This document shows, piece by piece, positions 33,576-41,486 of a DNA stretch of 64,000 nucleotides (the stretch's first letter is position 1; each line of letters begins with the position of its first letter). The DNA is taken from assembly GCF_037963835.1 (NCBI RefSeq), contig NZ_CP150145.1, forward strand, positions 3,100,001-3,164,000, read 5' to 3'. Source of the DNA: Paenibacillus sp. FSL H8-0332 (GTDB taxonomy: Bacteria > Bacillota > Bacilli > Paenibacillales > Paenibacillaceae). The notes under the pieces were generated by a model. That model had not been told where the DNA came from. It saw only the letters and a list, made by a program, of their open reading frames with translations, and searched no databases. Both the position numbers and the translations under genes were made by a program.

Positions 33576-35927
33576 GTGTTCCTGACTATTCTAAAAAAGG
33601 ATTTGCGGCGTAAAAAGGTGATGAATACCGTTCTGCTCATACTCATTATCCTGGCCTCGACACTCGCCGCAAGCAGCTCCAGCCTGATGTATTCCACCTC
33701 CAGTGCCCTGGACAGCTTCATTGAAACCAGCAAGGTGGCGGACCTCAATGTTACGCTGGCCAATACGCCCCGCTATAATACGGCAGTGCAGGACTGGGTG
33801 AAGCAGGAGAAGAAGGTGGAAGCTGCTTATACAGAGCGGCAAATTAGTCTGTCACTGGAGCAGATTACGATGCCTGAAGGCCGCAAGAGCTTTTCCGGAA
33901 ATATAAGCTTCGTGTTGGCTACTATTCCAGAACAGGTGAACCGGGTCTTCGGTGAAAACAATGAGCCTTACAAGCTTCAGCCAGGGGAGCTCGGCCTTCC
34001 GGCCAGTCTGATGCTGAGCAGCGGTATCCAGGCGGGTGAGCAGCTAATGATCCAGTTCGGCGGGATCAAGAGAACGTTCACGGTGAACGGTTACTTCAAG
34101 GATGCATTCATGGGGGCTGATCTGCTGGGCCTGAAGCGTATCCTGTTGTCTACAGAGGATTTCAGAGAAATAGAGAAGCAGCTGCCCGAAGATACGCTGA
34201 TGAATCTATGGAGCTTCATGGCGGTGCCGGGTGTAGATTCAACTGAGATATCCGTTTCCTTTGCGAACAGTGATCTGCCAGTTAACTTTGAAGTCGATAA
34301 GGCTCTGGTGACGATGACTTATATGACCGACCGGATTATCTCTGCGATGATGTTCGCGATCAGCGTCTTCCTGATCTTCATTGCCTTTCTTACCCTGCGG
34401 TTCACGATTGTCTCCACCCTGCAGGATGAATACAAGGAGATTGGCGTTATGAAAGCAATCGGGTTCAGATCCCGGGCGATTAAGCAGCTCTATTTGACAA
34501 AATACACAGGTCTGGCCTGCCTTGGCGGCATTCTCGGGCTCGGCATCAGTCTCCCGCTTACAACGCTGATGTCCCGGCGGACTTCACAGTATATGATTCT
34601 GCCCGGAGGCAGCACCAGTATCATGATCTCGGCGCTCAGCACGGTGGTCATGATCGCTTTCATTCTGTTGTTCTGCTTACTCTGCATGCGCAAGATTAAC
34701 AAGGCATCGGCTATTGATGCGATCCGGCAAGGCCAGACCGGGGAACGCTTCAAGGCTTCCCGGAGCATTCATCTCCATCGCAGCCGCTTCCTGCCGCCCC
34801 CGTTCTTCCTCGCTCTGAGCGATGTGATGAACCGGTTGAAGAGTTACACTGCTCTTATATTGACGCTGATCTTAAGCACGGCGATTATCCTGATTCCGGT
34901 CAATCTGACCAATACGATCGTTACTCCTAAATTCCTGGAATATTTCGGTACGGTCGGTGCAGACTTTTATACCAAGTCAGTGATTGCAGAGAAGACCGTG
35001 GAACAGATCCGGCAGGAAAAAGAGCTCCTCACGCAACGCCTGAAGGATCAGGGCTTCGAGGTCACGCTTGCCGCGAATTATGCGGTATTGACCAAATATA
35101 TCTCCGATAACGGGCAGGAGAACCGGCGGATTAACGGCCAGAAGAATGATCAGAACGTGTCGGTTGAGATTCTGGAGGGAACGGCCCCGATTCTGGGGAA
35201 TGAAATCGCCATTACGACCATCATGTCCGAGAAGTACGGGAAGCAGGTCGGCGACAATATCACGTTTGAAATTGACGGGGTACCCGGTACCTTCATGATC
35301 AGCGGACTGTTCCAGAGTATCTCCAACGAGGGGTATGCGGTCTGGATTGCCCGGGACTATGAGCTGAAGATGGTATCGACTTATCTGTTCTCCGGCGATC
35401 TCCAGACTCCAGAGCCAGAGAAGGCCGCGATGATGAAGGCCATTCAGCAGCAGTTCCCGGAACAAGGTATCAAAACATCGCTCGAAATGCTGGAAGAGAT
35501 CACCGGCGGCTTCATGGGCCAGCTCCAAAGCATCAATGCGCTGCTTACAGCAATCATCTGCTTGATTACGTTCTTCATCACCAGCCTGTTCGTCAGACTG
35601 ATGATTGCGAAGGAAGTGTACGGCATCGCGGTCATGAAAAGCATCGGCTTCACGAATGCCGCTATCCGGCTGTGGCAGGTATTGCGTATTCTGATCATCA
35701 TGGCTGTCTCGCTGGTTCTGGGTGTGATCGCTGCGAATACCCTCGGCGGCCGCCTGCTGGGTCTCATCTTCCGGATCTTCGGCCTGACGAGCCTGGAGAT
35801 GAATATACTCCCGCTTCAGGTCTATCTATGGTATCCGCTGCTGATCCTGGCCGTTGTTATGCTGGCCGTATACACCAGCTGCGGCCAAATCAAGCGTGTG
35901 CAGATCTGGAATATGAATAAGGAATAA
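33576..35927 (+). CDS. ABC transporter permease, FtsX-like, two-repeat form
   Basis: A 783-residue permease of the MacB/FtsX type. One membrane helix (about 15-37) precedes an extracytoplasmic domain, then three helices (about 255-280, 310-330, 345-370). The second half repeats this: helix near 430-450, extracytoplasmic domain (TVEQIRQEKELLTQRL onward), then three helices from about 655 to the end. The cytoplasmic loop KEIGVMKAIGFRSRAIKQLY, and its copy YGIAVMKSIGFTNAAIRLW, are the coupling motifs. It works with the ATPase at 36194, probably on lipids or antimicrobial peptides. A long-hairpin element separates the two genes. Confidence 0.9.
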   Translation: MFLTILKKDLRRKKVMNTVLLILIILASTLAASSSSLMYSTSSALDSFIETSKVADLNVTLANTPRYNTAVQDWVKQEKKVEAAYTERQISLSLEQITMPEGRKSFSGNISFVLATIPEQVNRVFGENNEPYKLQPGELGLPASLMLSSGIQAGEQLMIQFGGIKRTFTVNGYFKDAFMGADLLGLKRILLSTEDFREIEKQLPEDTLMNLWSFMAVPGVDSTEISVSFANSDLPVNFEVDKALVTMTYMTDRIISAMMFAISVFLIFIAFLTLRFTIVSTLQDEYKEIGVMKAIGFRSRAIKQLYLTKYTGLACLGGILGLGISLPLTTLMSRRTSQYMILPGGSTSIMISALSTVVMIAFILLFCLLCMRKINKASAIDAIRQGQTGERFKASRSIHLHRSRFLPPPFFLALSDVMNRLKSYTALILTLILSTAIILIPVNLTNTIVTPKFLEYFGTVGADFYTKSVIAEKTVEQIRQEKELLTQRLKDQGFEVTLAANYAVLTKYISDNGQENRRINGQKNDQNVSVEILEGTAPILGNEIAITTIMSEKYGKQVGDNITFEIDGVPGTFMISGLFQSISNEGYAVWIARDYELKMVSTYLFSGDLQTPEPEKAAMMKAIQQQFPEQGIKTSLEMLEEITGGFMGQLQSINALLTAIICLITFFITSLFVRLMIAKEVYGIAVMKSIGFTNAAIRLWQVLRILIIMAVSLVLGVIAANTLGGRLLGLIFRIFGLTSLEMNILPLQVYLWYPLLILAVVMLAVYTSCGQIKRVQIWNMNKE

Positions 35928-35989
35928 GCGATTGGATTCTACAATAAGAATCACGGGAAATAACGAAAAGCGAAAGGAACGGAGGGGAA

Positions 35990-36097
35990 ATTTGGAACTG
36001 GAGGAGCGGTAGCGTCCGCCTTTGTCAACGGATTTCACCCGCGAAGAGCGGATTGAATCTAGGAAATCTGTTGACAACAGCGGCTGGAAGTCCAAAT
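35990..36097. repeat. long-hairpin element, copy A
   Basis: A roughly 108-nt inverted-repeat element. The inner arms are 36016-36035 and 36064-36083, 20 nt each with two conserved mismatches and one G-U; the outer arms are ATTTGGA at 35990-35996 and TCCAAAT at 36091-36097. It has the same plan as the element at 56383-56488, with compensating base changes. It fills much of the 266-nt gap between the permease and the ATPase gene, the rest of which is AT-rich with no gene. Confidence 0.7.
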
Positions 36098-36193
36098 GTT
36101 CACCGCAGTGAAGATTAAGCTTAACGTTTAAATCTTAGAGATTCTTATATTAGATCCAAGCGTTTAATTTAAGAGAAGAGAAGGAGTGGCGAA

Positions 36194-36970
36194 ATGGCAG
36201 CAGTACTCGAAGTAAGCAATCTATGCAAAACCTATATCGTCAATAAAGGACAGAACAATGTCCTGCGGAATATTAATTTCACGCTTCATGCCGGGGAGTT
36301 CGTATCTGTCATGGGGCCGTCCGGTTCGGGCAAGTCCACGCTGCTCTATACCGTCAGCGGGATGGACCGCCTTACAGCGGGAGAGGTGGTCTTCGACGGG
36401 CAGAGCCTCTCCCGGCTCTCCGAGAAAGGCATGGCCGAACTGCGTCTGCACCGCATGGGATTCATCTTCCAGCAGATGCATATGCTAGGCAATCTCTCGA
36501 TTTATGATAATATTATTCTATCAGGCTATCAATCGCTGAGCGGTAAGGACAACGGACGCAGCCGCAGCGAGGTGAATGAATATGCCGATGAGCTGATGCG
36601 GAAGCTGAACATCATTGAGACGGCAGGCCATGACATTACGGAGGTGTCCGGCGGTCAGCTGCAGCGGGCCTGCATCTGCCGGGCGCTCATTAACAAGCCG
36701 GCGATGCTGTTCGCCGATGAGCCGACAGGTGCGCTTAACTCCAAAGCCGCACAGGAAGTGATGTCCGAGCTGTGCCGGATCAACCGTGAAGGGACCACAC
36801 TAATGATGGTTACTCATGATGTGAAGGTAGCCGCACAGAGTGATAAGGTACTCTATATGGTGGACGGCAATATTCAGGGGGAGCATGTGCTGGGCAGATT
36901 TTTGCCGGAGCAGGGTCTCAGGGAACGTGAACACAGCCTGACGGGCTGGCTGATGGAGATGGGCTGGTAG
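36194..36970 (+). CDS. ABC transporter ATP-binding protein
   Basis: A 258-residue ATPase of the LolD/MacB/BceA group, which powers FtsX-type permeases. Walker A GPSGSGKST is at 41-49, the Q-loop FIFQQMHMLGNLSIYDNI follows, the signature is VSGGQLQRACICRAL, and Walker B is AMLFADEPTGALNS; the H-loop is MMVTHD. AAGGAGTGG precedes the ATG. The response regulator starts 22 nt downstream, so ATPase, regulator and sensor form one operon. The sensor kinase may respond to the same compound the transporter handles. Confidence 0.93.
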   Translation: MAAVLEVSNLCKTYIVNKGQNNVLRNINFTLHAGEFVSVMGPSGSGKSTLLYTVSGMDRLTAGEVVFDGQSLSRLSEKGMAELRLHRMGFIFQQMHMLGNLSIYDNIILSGYQSLSGKDNGRSRSEVNEYADELMRKLNIIETAGHDITEVSGGQLQRACICRALINKPAMLFADEPTGALNSKAAQEVMSELCRINREGTTLMMVTHDVKVAAQSDKVLYMVDGNIQGEHVLGRFLPEQGLREREHSLTGWLMEMGW

Positions 36971-36992
36971 CAGGCAGCAGGGGGAGATAGCC

Positions 36993-37673
36993 GTGGCGGA
37001 CATTCTGATCATTGAGGATAATGCGGAGCTGGCGGAGGTGATGAAGGATTTTCTGGAGGTGGAGGGATATTCCGTGTGTAATACGGCTTCCGCTGAAGAG
37101 GGATTGGCTTATTTGGAGGCGAATGCCGTCAAGCTGCTGCTGCTCGATATTATGCTGCCCGGGCTTGACGGCTTCACAGTGTGCAGACTCGCCAGGGAGA
37201 AGTTCAATCTGCCGATTCTGATCATGAGCGCACGCCACGGGGACGAGAATAAGATTATCGGTCTGGAGCTGGGGGCGGACGACTACCTGGAGAAGCCCTT
37301 CTCGGTGCCTCTGCTGACGGCCAAGGTCAAGGCGCATCTGCGGCGGAGTTATGATATGAACGAGAACAAGCTGCTGCTTACCGATGGCGAACTTACCGTG
37401 AATCAGACCTCCAGGGTGGTATATCGAAGCGGCCAGCCGCTCGGGATGACAGCCAAAGAATACGAGCTGCTGGTGCTGCTGATGGGCAACAAGGGCAAGG
37501 CGCTGCGCAAAGAGTGGCTGTTCCAGCAGGTATGGGGAGCAGACAGCTTCAGTGAGCCGTCCACGCTGACCGTACATGTGAATAAGCTGCGGGACAAAAT
37601 CGAGCCTAACCCCAAAGAGCCGAGGCGTATCGTTACCGTCTGGGGGGTCGGATATAAATATGAGGGCATTTAA
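36993..37673 (+). CDS. OmpR/PhoB family response regulator
   Basis: A 226-residue two-domain regulator starting with GTG after GGGGGAG. The receiver domain (1-118) has the acidic pair Glu8-Asp9, the phosphoacceptor Asp52 in LLLLDIMLPG and Lys101 in EKPFSVP. The winged-helix DNA-binding domain (about 130-226) shows GMTAKEYELLVLLMGNKGKA, TLTVHVNKLRDKIEPN and VWGVGYKYEG. It overlaps the kinase gene by 14 nt. The likely target is the adjacent ABC transporter, by analogy with Bce-type systems. Confidence 0.94.
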   Translation: MADILIIEDNAELAEVMKDFLEVEGYSVCNTASAEEGLAYLEANAVKLLLLDIMLPGLDGFTVCRLAREKFNLPILIMSARHGDENKIIGLELGADDYLEKPFSVPLLTAKVKAHLRRSYDMNENKLLLTDGELTVNQTSRVVYRSGQPLGMTAKEYELLVLLMGNKGKALRKEWLFQQVWGADSFSEPSTLTVHVNKLRDKIEPNPKEPRRIVTVWGVGYKYEGI

Positions 37674-38946
37674 CAGGCTGATGCTCTGGACGGTTCTTAT
37701 CGGGTTGACGCTGATCGCCGCTCTGAACGGATATGTATCCTACAAGAAGACACAAGAGCCAGGTAAGGCATACCGGGTAGAGATCAACCGGATCTTAGAC
37801 GAGGTGAGGAGCGGAATTCGGCCGGAGGATATCGTGCTGGATCAGAACCGTTATACATACGTGAACGGATTAAGCTGGATAGGGAAGGGTGAGGGGGCGG
37901 AGGCTGTCCAGCAGTTTTTTGCCGGTACAGACATTGCGGGAACCCATGAGTTCATGATCAAACCTGTCTATGAAGAGCAGCAATTGGCGGGGTATTTACG
38001 CTTCTCTTACCGGATGCCCGGGCCGGACTACAGTATTCCGCTGGTGCTGAATCTGTTCCTGCTGGCGGCGCTTGGAGCGGTGATGGTGTTGCTGTTCTAT
38101 ATCCGCAAGCAGATTCTGCGGCCGTTCCATATCTTGCAGGAATTACCCTATGAGTTATCCAGAGGTCAGGTGAACATAGGCATGAAGGAGCACCGGAGCC
38201 GGTTCTTCGGCCGGTTCATCTGGGGGCTGGATCTGCTGCGGCAGACACTGGATGCCCAGAAGCAGACCAATCTCCGCCTGGAAAAAGACCGCCAGACCCT
38301 CGTCGCCTCCCTGTCGCATGAGCTCAAAACACCCGTCGCCACGATCAGGCTCTATGCCAGCGCCCTGGAGGGCAGTCTGTATGACAGCGAAGTCAAGCGG
38401 CACACAGCCGCCCGGCTGATCGGCCAGCAAGCAGAGCAACTGGAGCAGCTGATTGGCGGTATGATTACCGCTTCAGTCTCCTCTTTGCAGAATATACAGG
38501 TTGTTCCGGGAGAGTTCTATATCAGCGGACTGATCCGCACCGTCATCCATAACCACAAGGGACGGCTGGAGCTGCTGAAGACGGAGCTGGAGGTAGGAGA
38601 ATATCAGGACAAGCTGCTGCTTGGGGATGAAGAGCGGCTGCTTGAGGTGCTGAACAATCTGATTGAGAATGCCATCAAGTATGGAGACGGGAAGTCCATC
38701 TCTATTACCTTCCGTGAGGAGGATTACCGCCAGCTGATCGTCATTGAGAATTCGGGGGCCCCGCTGCTCCTGAGCGAGCTGCCCCACATCTTCACCAGCT
38801 TCTGGCGCGGCTCCAACGCCGATGGCAAGCCGGGCAACGGCCTGGGTCTCTTCATCTGCAAGCAGCTGCTACAGAAGATGGGCGGCGATATCTTCACGGA
38901 GCCGCTGGAGCGGGGGATGCGGTTTGTGCTGGTGCTGCGGTATTGA
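37660..38946 (+). CDS. sensor histidine kinase
   Basis: A 428-residue membrane sensor. Two membrane helices (about 7-27 and 125-147) flank a short extracytoplasmic domain of about 100 residues. The dimerisation and phosphoacceptor region has His220 in SLSHELKTPVATIRLYASAL. The ATPase domain shows the N box NNLIENAIKYGDGK, and GNGLGLFICKQLLQKMGGDI near the C-terminus; the DxGxG G1 box is reduced to ENSGAP. That weak G1 box is notable, but the rest appears intact. Last gene of the ABC/two-component operon. Confidence 0.92.
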   Translation: MRAFNRLMLWTVLIGLTLIAALNGYVSYKKTQEPGKAYRVEINRILDEVRSGIRPEDIVLDQNRYTYVNGLSWIGKGEGAEAVQQFFAGTDIAGTHEFMIKPVYEEQQLAGYLRFSYRMPGPDYSIPLVLNLFLLAALGAVMVLLFYIRKQILRPFHILQELPYELSRGQVNIGMKEHRSRFFGRFIWGLDLLRQTLDAQKQTNLRLEKDRQTLVASLSHELKTPVATIRLYASALEGSLYDSEVKRHTAARLIGQQAEQLEQLIGGMITASVSSLQNIQVVPGEFYISGLIRTVIHNHKGRLELLKTELEVGEYQDKLLLGDEERLLEVLNNLIENAIKYGDGKSISITFREEDYRQLIVIENSGAPLLLSELPHIFTSFWRGSNADGKPGNGLGLFICKQLLQKMGGDIFTEPLERGMRFVLVLRY

Positions 38947-38975
38947 AGTGAGATACATACATGGAGGGAAGCGTA

Positions 38976-39809
38976 ATGAATGAGCTGAATAAGCTTTTGG
39001 AGCTGCAACCTGAGAATTTTGCCGCAGTTTATGATTTTTATGCCGGTACGAAGCATCACCTTCCTGCCTTATCCGTCCTGCTTGAGAATTATCCCGGGCG
39101 GGTATTTGCTGATCATACGGAAGCGCCGACACTGGCTGTGGTATGGGCTACGGGGAGATGGATGTATGCTGCCGGAGATATCAGTGCTGAGATTAACCGG
39201 CTGAAGCTGATGGGCTTTTTGCAGACGGTAGTTGTGCCTGATTGCCTGCAAAGACAGGAGAAAGGGTTCGAGATCTATACGGAAGATAGTGATTCATGGA
39301 CGGAACTATTGACGCTTGAGATTGCCGGACTGAGCGTAGACAGACATATGGAGTCGGTCTATGAGTTCAATAGCGAACGATTTGTTCAGCTGAAAAACAG
39401 GCGTGCTGCTATCCCCTTGGAGGGAGAGCTATCTGTCGCCTGCGAGGAATTTCCCGTGCTCGCCCTACCGGAGCATAACAGGTCTGCAAGAGATGACAGG
39501 TTCGTTGGGCTGACAACCACTGGTGCTGTAGTGAAGGTTAGGGATAAGGTAGTCTCCATTTGTAAAAATAACGGCTTCAGCGTGAATAACAGGTACTTCA
39601 TTGATGTAGATACTTATGCAGAATCGGAGCGCGGGAAGGGCTATGCTACGCTCGCCGCTGTATCATTAATTAGTCACTATCTCGTTCAGGAAATGCTTCC
39701 CTTATGGGAAACAACTCATGAAAATGTGGCTTCACATAAGCTCGCGCTGAGGCTTGGCTTCGAGCCGGTGGAGAGTTATCCGGTATTTGCTTTTGTCATG
39801 GAAGGATAA
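38976..39809 (+). CDS. GNAT family N-acetyltransferase, two-lobed
   Basis: A 277-residue protein starting at the ATG at 38976 after GGAGGG. The N-terminal lobe (about 1-150) is divergent. The C-terminal lobe has GNAT features: VVKVRDKVVSICKNNGFSVN, then VDTYAESERGKGYATLAAVS with the acetyl-CoA loop, and ENVASHKLALRLGFEPVESY. It resembles the FR47/GNA1-like acetyltransferases of Firmicutes. The substrate is unknown. It follows the kinase gene by 29 nt but is probably functionally separate. Confidence 0.78.
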   Translation: MNELNKLLELQPENFAAVYDFYAGTKHHLPALSVLLENYPGRVFADHTEAPTLAVVWATGRWMYAAGDISAEINRLKLMGFLQTVVVPDCLQRQEKGFEIYTEDSDSWTELLTLEIAGLSVDRHMESVYEFNSERFVQLKNRRAAIPLEGELSVACEEFPVLALPEHNRSARDDRFVGLTTTGAVVKVRDKVVSICKNNGFSVNNRYFIDVDTYAESERGKGYATLAAVSLISHYLVQEMLPLWETTHENVASHKLALRLGFEPVESYPVFAFVMEG

Positions 39810-39837
39810 TACCTATTAACGTTAAGGAGTGGTATTA

Positions 39838-40398
39838 ATGAAGAGGTTAGCAATCCTTACAGTCGGTAAAACGCATAGCGGGAAGACCACATTTGCCAGA
39901 GAATTAGAGCGGTGCTTACCTGAATCAGTTGTTATTGACCGGGATGATCTGGCTGAATTCATCAATACCCGGTACGAAAGTCTGCTGCCCAAGCAGGGGG
40001 CGAATACGCTCAAGGACGCCCTGACCCGAACGTTAGTGGATTATGCCGTTCATGAGTCGGAGCAGCACATTATCATGTGTAACGCTAACTCCAATAAGGA
40101 AGGCCGACTGCGAATGCTGGATTGGTTTCACCAGAAGGGATTGGTTAGTGTGCTGGTATATTTCAACTTGCCTGATGAGATGCTGTATTCGCGTATAGCG
40201 AGTAGTGAACGGAGTACAACTATCCTTAGAAAATCAAACAGCTTCGACGTATTGCTGACCCGGCAAATCGCGGATTCACATAAGGGACTGGCGCAGCCGC
40301 CAACGGAGAGTGAATCGGAGCATCTGTTTGTAATCAACGACAGCGATGAAGTACCCGGCACGATTCAGCAGATCGTCCAGCTTGCAGGCGGGAAGTGA
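39838..40398 (+). CDS. P-loop ATPase/kinase (AAA_33 type)
   Basis: A 186-residue P-loop protein with Walker A GKTHSGKT at 10-17 and VVIDRDDLAEFI as the following strand, as in small-molecule kinases of the AAA_33/zeta-like group. The Arg-rich lid region is around RIASSERSTTILRKSN. AAGGAG is 9 nt before the ATG at 39838, favouring it over the GTG at 39829. It may phosphorylate a nucleoside, sugar or antibiotic; no partner is visible. It lies 28 nt after the GNAT gene. Confidence 0.78.
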   Translation: MKRLAILTVGKTHSGKTTFARELERCLPESVVIDRDDLAEFINTRYESLLPKQGANTLKDALTRTLVDYAVHESEQHIIMCNANSNKEGRLRMLDWFHQKGLVSVLVYFNLPDEMLYSRIASSERSTTILRKSNSFDVLLTRQIADSHKGLAQPPTESESEHLFVINDSDEVPGTIQQIVQLAGGK

Positions 40399-40493
40399 AG
40401 TCCGGCCGCCAACTGGACCTGACCGCCCAAACCCTTCATAATAAGAAGAGTTGTGAACGGTTCCACACAAACTCATAAACGGAGGTTCATAGG

Positions 40494-41477
40494 ATGAAAT
40501 ACCGCGAACTGGGAAATACGGGTCTGTCTGTTAGTGAGGTCAGCTTTGGCACTTGGGCGATTGGCGGGGATTGGGGCAGCAGCAAGGATGAAGACGGGCT
40601 GAGAGGCTTAGAGGCGGCGATGGAGCAGGGCGTGAATTTCTTCGATACCGCAGATGTCTATGGCGGCGGCCATGCGGAGGAGCTGCTCGCCAAGGCGACC
40701 CGGGGCAAGCAGGATGAGATACATATTGCCACGAAGTTCTGCCGCGCCGGAGATATCCATGACCCGGAGAATTACTCCACGCGCCGGATCAGTGAATACT
40801 GTGAGCAGAGCCTGCGGCGTCTGGAGCGGGAAGCGATTGATCTGTATCAGATCCATTGTCCGCCGATAGAGATTCTGCGCGATGGCAGTGTGTTCGCAGC
40901 GCTGGACCAGTTGAAGGCCGAGGGTAAAATCCGTCACTACGGTGTCAGCGTAGAAACTATCGAGGAGGGCTTGCTCTGCCTGGAGTATCCTGGCGTTGCG
41001 GCGCTTCAGGTGATCTTCAATCTGTTCCGGCAGCAGCCGGCACAGGTGCTATTGCCGCAGGCTGCGGCCAAGGGTGCAGGAATTCTGGTGCGCCTGCCGC
41101 TGGCCAGCGGTCTCTTGACCGGCAAGTTCACGGCGTCCAGTACCTTCCAGGAGAACGACCACCGCAGGTTCAACGCGAACGGGGAGCAGTTCAATGTGGG
41201 CGAGACCTTTGCCGGTCTGCCTTTTGGTAAGGGAGTGGAGCTGGCGCAGAAGCTGGATTGGATCGCTGAAGGACGCGGTAATATGGCACGGGCCTCCATG
41301 CGCTGGATTCTGGATCATCCGGCAGTCAGCTGCGTGATTCCGGGCTTCAAGAATGAGGCTCAGGTAAATGATAATCTGGCCACACTGGATGTACCCTCCT
41401 TCAGCCCAGGGGATATGGAGCGCCTGGCTGCCTTTTACCAGTCAGAGGTGGTTCCGCATATCCGTGGAGAGGTGTAG
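40494..41477 (+). CDS. aldo/keto reductase
   Basis: A 327-residue AKR of the larger, voltage-channel-beta-like type. It starts MKYRELGNTGLSVSEVSFGT. The catalytic residues are in FFDTADVYGGGHAEELL (Asp, Tyr), HIATKF (Lys) and YQIHCPP (His). The coenzyme-binding end is SCVIPGFKNEAQVNDNL. It is probably NADPH dependent; the substrate is not evident. The GTPase gene starts 9 nt after its stop, and the Nudix gene overlaps that, so the three may be co-transcribed. Confidence 0.92.
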   Translation: MKYRELGNTGLSVSEVSFGTWAIGGDWGSSKDEDGLRGLEAAMEQGVNFFDTADVYGGGHAEELLAKATRGKQDEIHIATKFCRAGDIHDPENYSTRRISEYCEQSLRRLEREAIDLYQIHCPPIEILRDGSVFAALDQLKAEGKIRHYGVSVETIEEGLLCLEYPGVAALQVIFNLFRQQPAQVLLPQAAAKGAGILVRLPLASGLLTGKFTASSTFQENDHRRFNANGEQFNVGETFAGLPFGKGVELAQKLDWIAEGRGNMARASMRWILDHPAVSCVIPGFKNEAQVNDNLATLDVPSFSPGDMERLAAFYQSEVVPHIRGEV

Positions 41478-41486
41478 CGGTACTCT

